DNA of 33,619 bases. Source: JBMOGA01 sp049318625. Its GTDB lineage: Bacteria; Pseudomonadota; Alphaproteobacteria; Rhizobiales; Hyphomicrobiaceae. This document shows positions 1 to 8,240 of the stretch, one piece after another. A program made the position numbers and the translations under genes. Under the pieces are notes generated by a model. It was not told where the DNA came from, ran no database searches, and was given only the letters and a program-made list of their open reading frames with translations. The stretch lies in the NCBI GenBank assembly GCA_049318625.1, contig JBMOGA010000041.1:1-33619 (forward strand), given 5' to 3'. The stretch's first letter is position 1; every line of letters starts with the position of its first letter.

Positions 1-239
1 CATGGCTCCACTCTCTCAACAGTTGAAGCCTCCGACAAATCCGGCGCGGTTCAGCGCCGTGGGGCATGCGTGCGACCGTGCGGTGGGCCTGAGTAGGCGT
101 CGGGCCCATGCTGGCCCGGATCGCGCCCGCGCGCCACCGTGAGGCGCCGTTGTCGTTGCGGGGGGCGGTGCATCCATTTGCGAACCGCGGGGGCCTCCGC
201 CGCGTAAGCATGGATACGGGTACAAGGAGGCGGCAGGCG

Positions 240-896
240 ATGACGAAGATCTGGCGGATAACGGCACTCGCCGTGGCGGGGATCGCCGTTCTCGGGATGA
301 CCGGCTGGGTCGGTGCCGCGTTGTACGTCAACGACGTCGAGCAGCCCGCCTATCGGGTGGTGCAGCAGGACGGTGCCATCGAGTTGCGCGACTATCCGGC
401 GCTGGTGGTGGCCGAGGTGACGCGGCCCGGCGACCGGCGGGAGGCTGTGAATGCCGCTTTCGGCCCCCTCGCCCGCTACATTTTTGCGCGCGAGCGTGCC
501 GGGCCGGCGATCCCCATGACGGTGCCGGTGACCCAGCAGGGGGCGCCGATCGCGATGACGGCGCCGGTCACGCAGCAGCCCGCCGCGGGTGCCGGCGGCT
601 CGTGGGCGGTGCGTTTCGTCATGCCGTCGCGCTACACGCTCGAGACCCTGCCGGTGCCGGCCGGTGCCGATGTCCGGCTCGTCCCGGTGCCGGCTGTGCG
701 GCGTGCCGTCATCCGCTTTTCTGGCATCGCCACCGACAGCGCGATCGCTCGCGAACAGGCGCGGCTCGAAGACTGGGTGGCGCGGCGCGGCGTGCGACCC
801 GCCGGTCCCCCCACCTATGCCTACTACAACGCGCCGTTCACGCCGTGGTTCCTCCGGCGCAACGAGGTCTGGCTGGAATTGCCGGCCGGATCTTGA
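240..896 (+). CDS. SOUL-family haem-binding protein, membrane anchored
   Basis: The 218-residue product has one N-terminal hydrophobic segment (about residues 9-30) acting as a membrane anchor or uncleaved signal. A SOUL domain follows, running from YRVVQQDGAIELRDYP to the C-terminus. Typical SOUL features are the early IELRDYP strand, the paired MTVPVTQQ and MTAPVTQQ loops (about residues 93-117) and the late AYYNAPFTPWFLRRNEVWL segment. SOUL proteins bind haem or related tetrapyrroles; the physiological role in bacteria is unclear. The domain probably faces the periplasm. The start at 240 is chosen because AAGGAGG lies at 224-230; an upstream in-frame start at 108 would only add low-complexity Arg-rich sequence. 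It is convergent with the next gene. Confidence 0.85.
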   Translation: MTKIWRITALAVAGIAVLGMTGWVGAALYVNDVEQPAYRVVQQDGAIELRDYPALVVAEVTRPGDRREAVNAAFGPLARYIFARERAGPAIPMTVPVTQQGAPIAMTAPVTQQPAAGAGGSWAVRFVMPSRYTLETLPVPAGADVRLVPVPAVRRAVIRFSGIATDSAIAREQARLEDWVARRGVRPAGPPTYAYYNAPFTPWFLRRNEVWLELPAGS

Positions 897-950
897 GACG
901 GAAGGGGCGCGCCAGTGCCGCGCGGCGGGCGCGGCGGTCGGTCGGCGGCT

Positions 951-1529
951 TCAGCCGGCCGGCAAAACACGGCAGTATCGCCCATGCTGTTTGACGTTGG
1001 AGATTTCGACCAGGTTTCCGCTGGGGGAACCCCCACCCGTCGTCTTTCCCACCCCAACTTCCGGTGCGTAGCCGCCGGCGATCTCGCAGGTCAGGCCATC
1101 CGGGGTCCGATTGAAGGTGATCCGGGTCTTGTGGCCGCCCTCGCGTAGGGTGCGTAGCCGCACCAGAGCTCCGTCCTCGATCAGGAAAATCTGCTTGCCG
1201 TCGCGGAAGTCGAGCGGTTGGCCGAGTTTGCCCTTCACCGTGTATGTGCGGTTGGTGACGCCGCTCCTCTCGTCATTCACGCGGACGGTATTGACGAGCT
1301 GGTAGCTGCCGTCGGCCGCTATCGTCACGCGGGTCGAGAATGTCGCGGTCTGGTTTCGAGCGATGGTCTTGATGCGCGCGGCCCGGGTTTCCTGGCTGCC
1401 CATTTCTATTTTTTTGCCGGCGAGATCCGCGAGCGTGATGTCCTGGGATCGCGATGCGTTCGAGAACGACGTCGTTCCGAGCAAGAGAAACGCGATAACG
1501 CGCGCTGTGCATCGAATGGTCGCCCCCAC
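951..1529 (-). CDS. secreted protein of unknown family (paralogue of 22850-23494)
   Basis: The product has 192 residues with a hydrophobic signal-like segment (ARVIAFLLLGTTSFSNA) and no recognised domain. The mature part appears beta-rich, with many Thr and charged residues and alternating hydrophobics, and two Cys in the last third (in LTCEIAGG and RYCRVLPAG). The C-terminal half aligns with the protein at 22850-23494: LGQPLDFRDGK versus LGVPHTWRDGK, then DGLTCEIAGG versus DGFGCENKGG, and a terminal CRV in both. The start is GTG at 1529, because no ATG is in frame and the ATG at 1542 is out of frame. It lies 171 nt downstream of the racemase-like gene on the same strand, so it may have its own promoter. 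Function is unknown. Confidence 0.75.
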   Translation of the reverse strand: MGATIRCTARVIAFLLLGTTSFSNASRSQDITLADLAGKKIEMGSQETRAARIKTIARNQTATFSTRVTIAADGSYQLVNTVRVNDERSGVTNRTYTVKGKLGQPLDFRDGKQIFLIEDGALVRLRTLREGGHKTRITFNRTPDGLTCEIAGGYAPEVGVGKTTGGGSPSGNLVEISNVKQHGRYCRVLPAG

Positions 1530-1700
1530 GTCGTCGGCTCATGACAACGGGCGCTGGGTACGCTTGTCAAGCACGGCAGGGCAAGGCGCGCTTGGGTCGA
1601 CCGCCGCGTTGTGGCTCTGTCGTGGGCCGGGCCGCTGCCGGTCGATGCTTAATCGGGTGACGCATGCACGTGTGCGCCGGCAGCGCCGCGAGAGGGCGGG

Positions 1701-2450
1701 TCAGCTTTCGGAATGATCGATGCGGGCGGCGAGCGCCGTCGGCAGTCCGACGGACGACTTCGGCGCCGGGCGCTTGAACGTGCCGGCCGTCGCCTTGCGG
1801 GCCTTGAGCGTCACCAGCGTCTCGGCCTGCTTGACGGCGGCCTGGATCTGATCCACCAGCGGCACCGCGATGCGGCTCTTCACTTTCTCGGCGAGGCCGG
1901 CCAGGGGCGCGCCCCCGAGAATGATCACGTCGGCGTCGGTGGTTTCGACCGTTCGCTGGCAGAGATCGACCAGCAGCGATTCCTTCTCCTCCTGCACGTC
2001 GGCGATCGAGCGGAACGGCTGGTCGAGCATGTGGACGCCGGCGCATCGGCCGGACAGGCCGTGCATCTCGACACAGTCCTCGTACCAGGGGCCCAGCGCG
2101 GTGGCGAACGTCACGATGGCGAAGCGGCGACCGAGCATGCAGGCGGTCAGCATCGCCGCCTCGGCCATGCCGACCACCGGGATGTCGAACAATTCGCGGG
2201 CGCCCAACAGGCCCGGGTCCCCGAACGCGGCGATGATCGCGGCGTCGACGGTGCGGTGGTGCTCCGCCAGCATTTCCAGCGCGACCGCGCCGCCGATCTG
2301 AGCTTCCGCGCGCGTGGCGATATAGGGCACGCCGCGCGGCGCGGTGACGGGGATCAACGTGGTGGCGGGCGCGGCGGCCAGTCGGCCGACCTCGTGGAGA
2401 CGGTCCGTCACGCTTTGCGTCGTATTGGGGTTGAGCAGCAGGATGCGCAT
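1701..2450 (-). CDS. Asp/Glu/hydantoin racemase-superfamily protein
   Basis: The 249-residue product begins MRILLLNPNTTQSVTDRL, the classic opening of hydantoin and Asp/Glu racemases, and keeps AFGDPGL (about residues 75-81) and the IVTF strand. Family members usually carry two catalytic Cys, one in an ACF.DPG-type motif and one in an LGC-type motif. Here these positions read AAFGDPGL (Ala75) and ILGGAPLAGL (Gly180), so cofactor-independent two-Cys racemisation is doubtful. The true start is the internal ATG at 2450, five nt after the amidase stop, which makes it the third gene of an MFS-amidase-racemase operon. That context suggests work on an amide, hydantoin or carbamoyl compound, but racemase activity should not be assumed. 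Confidence is high for the fold and low for the reaction. Confidence 0.8.
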   Translation of the reverse strand: MRILLLNPNTTQSVTDRLHEVGRLAAAPATTLIPVTAPRGVPYIATRAEAQIGGAVALEMLAEHHRTVDAAIIAAFGDPGLLGARELFDIPVVGMAEAAMLTACMLGRRFAIVTFATALGPWYEDCVEMHGLSGRCAGVHMLDQPFRSIADVQEEKESLLVDLCQRTVETTDADVIILGGAPLAGLAEKVKSRIAVPLVDQIQAAVKQAETLVTLKARKATAGTFKRPAPKSSVGLPTALAARIDHSES

Positions 2451-2455
2451 GGTTT

Positions 2456-3844
2456 CTAGAGCCTCGGGTAGTCGTTCAGATCGGCGAGCAGGTCCTCGGC
2501 GATGGCGGCGGCGGCGAGGACGAGGTGATCGGTGCCGCGCCGTCCGATGATCTGGACGCCGACGGGGAGGCCATCGCGGCCGCGGCCGCACGGTATCGAA
2601 ATGGCCGGCGCGAGCGCGTGGTTGATCAGAGGTGTGAACACGGCATGTCCGCGCGGCGGAACGGGAACGCCGCCGATGTGGGTCGGTCCGAGGGCGGTGA
2701 GCGGCCAGGCGACGGTCGGCGACGTCGGGGCGATCAGCAGATCGTAGTCGGCGAAGAACCCGGCGAAGGCGCGACGCACCAGCAGGCTCGTTTCGAGCGC
2801 CGCGGCGACTTCGACGCCAGCCAGCCCGAGACCGCGCTCGATCTGCGCCGCCAGATCGGGATCGAAGCGCGCGGGATCGGCTTTCCAGGCCGCACCGTGG
2901 ATCGCGGCGAGGCCGGCGTGCTGGAGTGGCATCAGCCCGGCTTCGGCTGCATCCGGCGGCCACATCGGATCGGCGCGACGAATGGGGAATCCGGCCTTGG
3001 CGAGGCGGTCGACGCCGGCCTCGATCGCGGCCGACACTTCGGCATCGACCGGCACATCCAGGCCGAGTTTCGGGCTGAAGGCGAGACGCAGGTTGGCCGG
3101 AGCCCAGGGTGCGGGCGCCTCGACAGCCGCCGATTCCGGGTCGCGCGGATCGGGACCTTGGAGCGCGGCGAACAACGTGGCGACGTCCCGCACGGTCCGG
3201 CCCATGGGGGCCAGCACCGAGACGCCCCAGAACGGTTCGGCAAAGCCCGGGCCGTAGGCGATCGCACCCAGGGATGGCTTGAAGCCGACCGTGCCGGTGT
3301 GGGCGGGCGGGCGCCGGCTGGATCCGCCGGCATCGGTGCCGAGTGCGATCGGGGCGAAGCCTGCGGCCAGAGCTGCAGCGTTGCCGCCGGACGAGCCGCC
3401 GGGGGTGAGGGCGTGGTTCATCGGATGCCGGGTCGGACCGAACAGCGGGTTGGCCGTGACACCCTTCGCCGCGAACTCCGAGCAGTTGCCGATGCCGACG
3501 ATGACGGCGCCCGCGCCCTTCAAGCGGGCGATGCCGATGGCGTCGGCTGGGGCCACATGATCGGCAAACAGTCGTGATCCCTGGGCACTCCGCCACCCGG
3601 CGATCCAGATGTTGTCCTTCACCACGACCGGGACGCCGGCGAGCGCCGGGCGCTCTCCGTTCGCGATCCGCGCGGCAACGGCGCGCGCCTGGTGTCGGGC
3701 GGCTTCGGCATCGAAACGGACGAGTGCGTTGATCGCCGGATTGAGCGCGCCGATGCGGGCGAGGAACGCTTCCGTCACCTCCTCGGCCGCGAGTGTGCGG
3801 GCGTTGACGGCAGCGGCGATCGCGGCGGCGTCGAGGGCGTTCAT
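2456..3844 (-). CDS. amidase (amidase-signature family)
   Basis: This 462-residue amidase-signature hydrolase cleaves a C-N amide bond in the cytoplasm. The Ser-cisSer-Lys triad is visible: Lys76 in VVVKDNIW, the Ser pair 151-152 in TPGGSSGGNAA, and the nucleophile region GTDAGGSSRRPP (Ser175). Length is normal for the family. The start codon overlaps the MFS stop (ATGA, 3841-3844) and the stop is 5 nt before the racemase-like gene, so the three genes are translationally coupled. Substrate cannot be read from sequence; relatives include aryl-amidases, allophanate-type hydrolases and GatA. It is not GatA here, since gatB and gatC are absent. GGSSRRPP replaces the more usual GGSIRxPA. Confidence 0.9.
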   Translation of the reverse strand: MNALDAAAIAAAVNARTLAAEEVTEAFLARIGALNPAINALVRFDAEAARHQARAVAARIANGERPALAGVPVVVKDNIWIAGWRSAQGSRLFADHVAPADAIGIARLKGAGAVIVGIGNCSEFAAKGVTANPLFGPTRHPMNHALTPGGSSGGNAAALAAGFAPIALGTDAGGSSRRPPAHTGTVGFKPSLGAIAYGPGFAEPFWGVSVLAPMGRTVRDVATLFAALQGPDPRDPESAAVEAPAPWAPANLRLAFSPKLGLDVPVDAEVSAAIEAGVDRLAKAGFPIRRADPMWPPDAAEAGLMPLQHAGLAAIHGAAWKADPARFDPDLAAQIERGLGLAGVEVAAALETSLLVRRAFAGFFADYDLLIAPTSPTVAWPLTALGPTHIGGVPVPPRGHAVFTPLINHALAPAISIPCGRGRDGLPVGVQIIGRRGTDHLVLAAAAIAEDLLADLNDYPRL

Positions 3845-5025
3845 CGGCGTGCTCCCACGAGCCCGAGGGTTGCGAGAAGGGTTGCCGCGGCGAGGCAGGC
3901 GAAGCTCAGGGACAGCGTGCCGACCGCCGCAAGAGCTGCAATCAGAACCGGACCCACCAGCAGGCCGGTGTAACTCGCCATCAGCACCGCGCCCGTCACT
4001 TCCGCGACGCGACCGTCCGGTGCCAGTCGCGCCACCTCGGCGAGAAAGACGCCGTTCCACCCGCTGGCCGTCAGGCCGAGCAGGAACGCCACCAGCCCCG
4101 TCGCCGCGAGCGGCCAATCGGGCTTGGCGAGCGCCAGCAGCACGCCGAACGCTGCCATGGAGAGCCCGAGGCCCACGAGCACCTTGCCGGACGATCCGAG
4201 CCGCGTCGCCACCAGGCCCCAGCCAAGCCGGCCGATCAAACCGCCGCACTGGGCAACGGCGAGAAGGATGCCGGCGGTGATGTGAGGCATGTGCAGATTG
4301 TGCACCGCATGGGTGACAAAGAAGGCGTTGAGCGCCAGCTGCATCGCCGAGAACGGCATGGAGGCGAGCGCGAGGCGGAGCAACGGCGGCCGTTCCGCGA
4401 TCAGAGCGAGGGCGCCCTGGATGTCGAGACGCGCGCCCCGGCCTTTGGCCGTCTCGTCGTAGCGCCGCCTGAGCGAGACGTACAGCAGCACCCCGGCAGC
4501 GGCCAGCAGGATGATCAGTCCGAACCCGCCATGCGGGGACGCAACCGCGATTACCGGCAGGGCGAGCGAGCCGATCATGGCGCCGATCTGGTTTCCGGTC
4601 TGCCGTACCGAGAAGATCAGCGGGCGCTGCCGCGGGGTCGCGAGTTTTGAGAGCAGCGTCGAGCTGGCGGGTGTCTCGGGTCCGAACGCCAGGCCGAGTA
4701 CGAGGCCGCCGGCGATCAAGGCGGGGAGAGTGCCGAGCGAGCAGAGCGCCATGGAGCCTGCGACGCAGACGGCGCACAGGGTGGCGACGGCGAACGGGCC
4801 GAACCGCGAAGCGAGCAGGCCGCCGTAGACCGATGTCGCCGCGCCGACGGCGAACACCGCCGTCGTAAATGCCGAAACCTCCTGCTCGGCGATGCCGAGT
4901 TTGGGGGCCAGAACACCGGGCGCGAACAGGGCGATGGCGACCAGCGCCTGCAGGCTCGTCATCGCCGCCAGTGCCGGCAGCAGCGGTGGGGGCGCGCTTG
5001 CGATGGCGGAGTCCCTTGCTATCAT
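3841..5025 (-). CDS. major facilitator superfamily transporter
   Basis: The 394-residue, very hydrophobic protein shows about 12 membrane segments in two six-helix halves, split by a charged loop near residues 190-205 (RRRYDETAKGRGARLD). The loop between helices 2 and 3 reads GGLLASRFGP, a relaxed version of the MFS motif A. It probably imports or exports a small organic solute that the downstream amidase and racemase-like protein act on. It is the first gene of that operon. Its ATG is only 26 nt from the divergent ATG at 5052, so either the promoters overlap the coding ends or translation starts later, for example at Met22 (about 4962), just before helix 1. Confidence 0.85.
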   Translation of the reverse strand: MIARDSAIASAPPPLLPALAAMTSLQALVAIALFAPGVLAPKLGIAEQEVSAFTTAVFAVGAATSVYGGLLASRFGPFAVATLCAVCVAGSMALCSLGTLPALIAGGLVLGLAFGPETPASSTLLSKLATPRQRPLIFSVRQTGNQIGAMIGSLALPVIAVASPHGGFGLIILLAAAGVLLYVSLRRRYDETAKGRGARLDIQGALALIAERPPLLRLALASMPFSAMQLALNAFFVTHAVHNLHMPHITAGILLAVAQCGGLIGRLGWGLVATRLGSSGKVLVGLGLSMAAFGVLLALAKPDWPLAATGLVAFLLGLTASGWNGVFLAEVARLAPDGRVAEVTGAVLMASYTGLLVGPVLIAALAAVGTLSLSFACLAAATLLATLGLVGARR

Positions 5026-5051
5026 GGAGCGCCATCACCGGAGGTCAGCCC

Positions 5052-5399
5052 ATGCCTGGAATTTCCGTCCACGTCGTCGACACCACGCGTGGCCTGCCGG
5101 CCGCTGGCATGCGCATCGAGATCTATGCCCTTGCCCCGGCAAGGACACTGATCGCGGAGGGCCTGTTGGCGGCGAGCGGGGCGCTCGATCATGCGGTCGC
5201 GCGCCAGCGATTGGCGCCGGGCTCCTACGAGGTCGACTTCCACGCCGGGGACTTCTTCACGGCAGCGGGCGTCGCGCAGGCGGCGCCACCGTTTCTCGAT
5301 GTGGTGCCCTTCCGGTTCCAGATCTCCGATCCGGAGCAGCATTACCACCTGCCGATGAAGATGACGCCTTGGGGCTTTTCCGTCTACCGCGGCAGCTGA
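5052..5399 (+). CDS. uraH: 5-hydroxyisourate hydrolase-like (transthyretin-related) protein
   Basis: The 115-residue protein has normal length and ends in the diagnostic YRGS. Canonical hydrolases turn 5-hydroxyisourate into OHCU in urate degradation using two His and one Arg. His7 (VHVVD) and the HYH pair (97-99) are present. The Arg expected in the DGR-type turn near residue 44 is not seen: the segment reads LAASGALDHAV. The C-terminal block is HYHLPMKMTPWGFSVYRGS, where Trp replaces the usual Tyr. Start is supported by GGAGG at 5039-5043. It is divergent from the MFS-amidase-racemase operon; no urate oxidase or OHCU decarboxylase is in the window. It may be a true but divergent hydrolase or a relative with another substrate. 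Confidence 0.8.
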   Translation: MPGISVHVVDTTRGLPAAGMRIEIYALAPARTLIAEGLLAASGALDHAVARQRLAPGSYEVDFHAGDFFTAAGVAQAAPPFLDVVPFRFQISDPEQHYHLPMKMTPWGFSVYRGS

Positions 5400-5440
5400 C
5401 CGGGTGGCGTCGTGGGTTCGTCCGCGGCAGCGCGGCAGGC

Positions 5441-6265
5441 TCATCGCAGCCGTCGGGACAGGTCGGACACCCGTTCCATCACCAGCATAAGCGCCAGCGT
5501 AAACGCGATCATCACGCCCGACACCGCGGCGATCGTGACGTCGAGCTTGCCCTCGAGGTCCTGCCACATCCGGATCGGCAGCATGTCGGTGTTGGCGTCG
5601 CGGAGGAACAGCGAAACCGGCACGTTGTCGAACGACGACATGAACGCGATGAAGGCCCCGGCCAGAATGCCGGGCCGGATCAGCGGCAGCGTCACGCGGC
5701 GGAACGTCATGAACTTCGACGCGCCGAGACTGGCCGAGCTTTCGAGCAGCGACGGATTGAGCTGGGCCAGCGCGGCGACGGAGGTCCGCACGACGTAGGG
5801 CACACAGACGACGGTGTGGCCGATGACCAGCGTCAGCGGCGAGACCGGCAGCCCGATGAGCGAGAAGAACATCAGCGCGGCCAGTCCCAGCGACAGCGCC
5901 GGCAGGATCAGCGGTGACATGAAGAAGCTGTCCAGCACGCGGGCCGACCAGCGTTCGGATCGGGCGATGGCCAGCGCCGCCGCCACCCCGAGCACGACCG
6001 ACAGCACGGTGGTCCAGAGCGCGACCTTGAAGCTGTTGGTCGCCGCGAAGTGAAGTTGCCAGGCGTCGAGCAGCTCGCCGTACCACTTCAACGAATAGCC
6101 GGGGGGCGGGAACTTCAGCGAGAAGCCCGAGGTGAAGGAGACGACGACGACGACGAGTGTCGGCAGGATCAGCAGCACGAAGCACAGGCTCGCCAGTCCC
6201 CACATCGTGAGCTTGAAACTCGCCGCCTCCAACCCGTCGTAACGTGCCTTCATGGCGAACCTCAC
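5441..6265 (-). CDS. ABC transporter permease (PotC type)
   Basis: This 274-residue inner-membrane permease resembles PotC of spermidine/putrescine importers and has six predicted helices. The EAA loop reads ESSASLGASKFMTFRRVTLPLIRPGI, typical for coupling to the ATPase. The start is taken as GTG at 6265, which overlaps the upstream permease stop (GTGA); ATG at 6253 would give a product four residues shorter. It is the last gene of a four-gene importer operon (ATPase, binding protein, two permeases). With the partner permease it should form the channel for a polyamine, amine or small carboxylic compound; the substrate is not determinable here. Confidence 0.88.
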   Translation of the reverse strand: MRFAMKARYDGLEAASFKLTMWGLASLCFVLLILPTLVVVVVSFTSGFSLKFPPPGYSLKWYGELLDAWQLHFAATNSFKVALWTTVLSVVLGVAAALAIARSERWSARVLDSFFMSPLILPALSLGLAALMFFSLIGLPVSPLTLVIGHTVVCVPYVVRTSVAALAQLNPSLLESSASLGASKFMTFRRVTLPLIRPGILAGAFIAFMSSFDNVPVSLFLRDANTDMLPIRMWQDLEGKLDVTIAAVSGVMIAFTLALMLVMERVSDLSRRLR

Positions 6266-7122
6266 GCGTTGGCGTAGCCCTTGGAGAGCCTGCCCAGAAG
6301 ATTGAACAACGAGACGGCGCCCAGCACCGCGACCAGGAAGATGATCGAGATTGCGGCGGCGAACGGCCAGTTATTCAGGGTAGTCGCCTGCTGGTAGAGA
6401 TACATCGGCATGAACAGCAACTGGCCGCCGCCGACCAGGGTCTGCGTGATGAAGGCGGTGATCGATGCCGCATAGGTGAGCAGGCATCCGGCGATGATTC
6501 CGGGCAGCGTCAGCGGCAGGGTGACTTTGAAGAACGTGCGCCACTGACCGGCGCCGAGCGCGGACGAGGCATCGAGCAGGTTGGGATCGAGCCGCGACAG
6601 CGCGGTGATGAGCGGCAGCACCATCAGCGGCATCTGGACCTGGGCGAGCGCCACCACCATGCCGCCCTCGGTGTAGAGCAGCCGCAGCGGCGTATCGATG
6701 ATGCCGAGCGAGATCAGCGTGCTGTTGACGATGCCCTGGCGGCCGAGAATGACGATCCAGGCGAAGGTCCGCACCACGACGCTGGTCAGCAACGGCAGCA
6801 GAATGACGAGGATCAGCACGGTCTGCGCCCAGCGTGGCGCGCGCAGATAGGCCCAGGCCATGGGCAGGCCAAGCAGCAGACACAAGGCCGTGACCTGCAC
6901 GCCGAGCCACAGCGTGTGCGCCAGAACCTTGAGCGAGAAGGGGTCGAGCAGGAACTTCGCATACTGCGTCAGGCCCATCCGCGTCATCGATGGATCGGTG
7001 AACAGACTGACGATGACGAGCAGCAGCAGCGGCGTCAGGAAGAAGGCAACGAAGAACACCCCGAGCGGCAGCGCCAGCCAGAGGTCATAAGTCGTCGTGT
7101 CGGCGGTGTTGCGGTTCGCCAT
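6262..7122 (-). CDS. ABC transporter permease (PotB type)
   Basis: The 286-residue permease has six helices and the EAA loop DASSALGAGQWRTFFKVTLPLTLPGI. It pairs with the PotC-type protein encoded next. The ATG at 7122 is chosen over an upstream start at 7209, because the latter would overlap the binding-protein gene and add unrelated charged sequence. The 50-nt gap after the binding-protein stop holds a perfect 11-bp stem-loop (7133-7165). Part of the purine-rich sequence just upstream of this start lies in that stem, so permease translation may be reduced relative to the binding protein. Confidence 0.88.
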   Translation of the reverse strand: MANRNTADTTTYDLWLALPLGVFFVAFFLTPLLLLVIVSLFTDPSMTRMGLTQYAKFLLDPFSLKVLAHTLWLGVQVTALCLLLGLPMAWAYLRAPRWAQTVLILVILLPLLTSVVVRTFAWIVILGRQGIVNSTLISLGIIDTPLRLLYTEGGMVVALAQVQMPLMVLPLITALSRLDPNLLDASSALGAGQWRTFFKVTLPLTLPGIIAGCLLTYAASITAFITQTLVGGGQLLFMPMYLYQQATTLNNWPFAAAISIIFLVAVLGAVSLFNLLGRLSKGYANA

Positions 7123-7132
7123 GTGCTGGTGG

Positions 7133-7165
7133 GGGTCTCCCTGCCCGGATCGTTCAGGGAGACCC
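7133..7165 (-). promoter_or_regulatory. intra-operon stem-loop after ABC binding-protein gene
   Basis: A perfect 11-bp inverted repeat, GGGTCTCCCTG (7133-7143) and CAGGGAGACCC (7155-7165), with an 11-nt loop starts 7 nt after the binding-protein stop and ends 10 nt before the permease start. It has no U-run, so it is more likely an mRNA-stabilising or translation-damping hairpin than a terminator. Confidence 0.65.
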
Positions 7166-7172
7166 TGGTGCC

Positions 7173-8219
7173 TCAGATCTTGATCTCGCGGTTGAATTTC
7201 TCGATCCACGCCGAGCGCTGCTCGTTGATCGCCTTCCAGTTCTGGAACACGAACTTCTTCTTCATGTCGTCGTGGTCCTTGGCCAGAACCTTGGCGATCT
7301 CGCCACCCATCTTCACCTTGGTGTTGGTCGGGACGATCAGGTAGGGCGCGTCCATCAACTTGGACTGCACCTCGGGCGCCAGCGTACTGTCGATGAGCTT
7401 GGCGGCGAGCTCTGCGTTCGGCGAGTTCTTGACGATGTGAATGGTCGTCTTAAAGGCGATCGCGCCTTCCTTCGGCACCGCGAATTCGACGGGAACGCCG
7501 CGCGCCTTGAGGATCTGGATGGCGTTGAAGTTGCCCGGGCCGATGTCGACCTGGCCCTGCTGATACAGGGTTGCCAGCGCACCCGGATTGGCGGCGACCG
7601 CGCCGAGGTTCGGTTTCAGTTCCTCGATCGCCTTGAAGCCGGCATCCACATTCGCCTCACTGCCGCCGCGCATCCGCGCGATCTCGACGAGCCAGCCGGT
7701 TCCGAGCGTCGAATTGAGATTGGTGATGCCGACGCGGCCCTTGTATTCGGGCTTCCAGATGTCGTTCCAGGACGTGGGCGGCGTCTTGATCTTCTCGGGA
7801 TTGTAGGTGATGCCGACGACCTGGAAGAAGGGCGCCGGACCCATCGGGTCCTGGGCATCCTTGATCAGATCCGCGTAGTACTTCGACGCGGCGGCGGGGA
7901 ACGGCTGGACGAGATCCTGGCCGATGGCGATCAGCGCCGGACCCGGATCGTGCAGCATGACGTCGATCGGCGGGTTCGTCAGTGCCGCCTTGACCTTGGC
8001 GATCTGGTCGACCGAGAGCATCGGATCGAGAGTCATTTCCGCGTTGTTGTTGGCGGCGCGGAAATGAGGAACGACGACCGCCTTGTGGGCCTCTTCCCAA
8101 CTGCCGGTGAAGGTGGCGAACACGAGCCGCCGGGCTTGCGCCATCGACAGTCCGGGGAACGCGTGCATGGCGCCGAGCGCCAGCGCGCTGGTCATCAGAT
8201 GGCGTCGATTGAGGTACAT
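7173..8219 (-). CDS. ABC transporter substrate-binding protein (PotD type)
   Basis: The 348-residue periplasmic binding protein opens with an export signal (MYLNRRHLMTSALALGAMHA, cleavage likely after SMAQA); the twin Arg could allow Tat export. The mature protein begins RRLVFATFTGSWEEAHKAVV, as in iron/polyamine-type binding proteins (SBP_bac_8/PotD class). It captures the ligand for the two permeases downstream and the ATPase upstream. Start is supported by GAGGAG a few bases before the ATG, and it lies 21 nt after the ATPase stop. A stem-loop 7 nt after its stop may protect its mRNA. The ligand is unknown; the neighbours suggest an amide, amine or amino-acid-like compound. Confidence 0.9.
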   Translation of the reverse strand: MYLNRRHLMTSALALGAMHAFPGLSMAQARRLVFATFTGSWEEAHKAVVVPHFRAANNNAEMTLDPMLSVDQIAKVKAALTNPPIDVMLHDPGPALIAIGQDLVQPFPAAASKYYADLIKDAQDPMGPAPFFQVVGITYNPEKIKTPPTSWNDIWKPEYKGRVGITNLNSTLGTGWLVEIARMRGGSEANVDAGFKAIEELKPNLGAVAANPGALATLYQQGQVDIGPGNFNAIQILKARGVPVEFAVPKEGAIAFKTTIHIVKNSPNAELAAKLIDSTLAPEVQSKLMDAPYLIVPTNTKVKMGGEIAKVLAKDHDDMKKKFVFQNWKAINEQRSAWIEKFNREIKI

Positions 8220-8240
8220 CGTCGGTCTCCTCGGTTGAAG

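Noticed and set aside
16..267. Minus-strand open frame of 83 codons at the left edge
   Set aside because: It is Pro/Arg/Ser-rich with no domain or ribosome site, and it overlaps the SOUL gene leader.
2456..5038. Single 860-codon minus-strand frame covering amidase and MFS region
   Set aside because: The upper part is an out-of-frame read of the MFS gene. The amidase starts at the internal ATG at 3844, which overlaps the MFS stop, so this is not a fusion protein.
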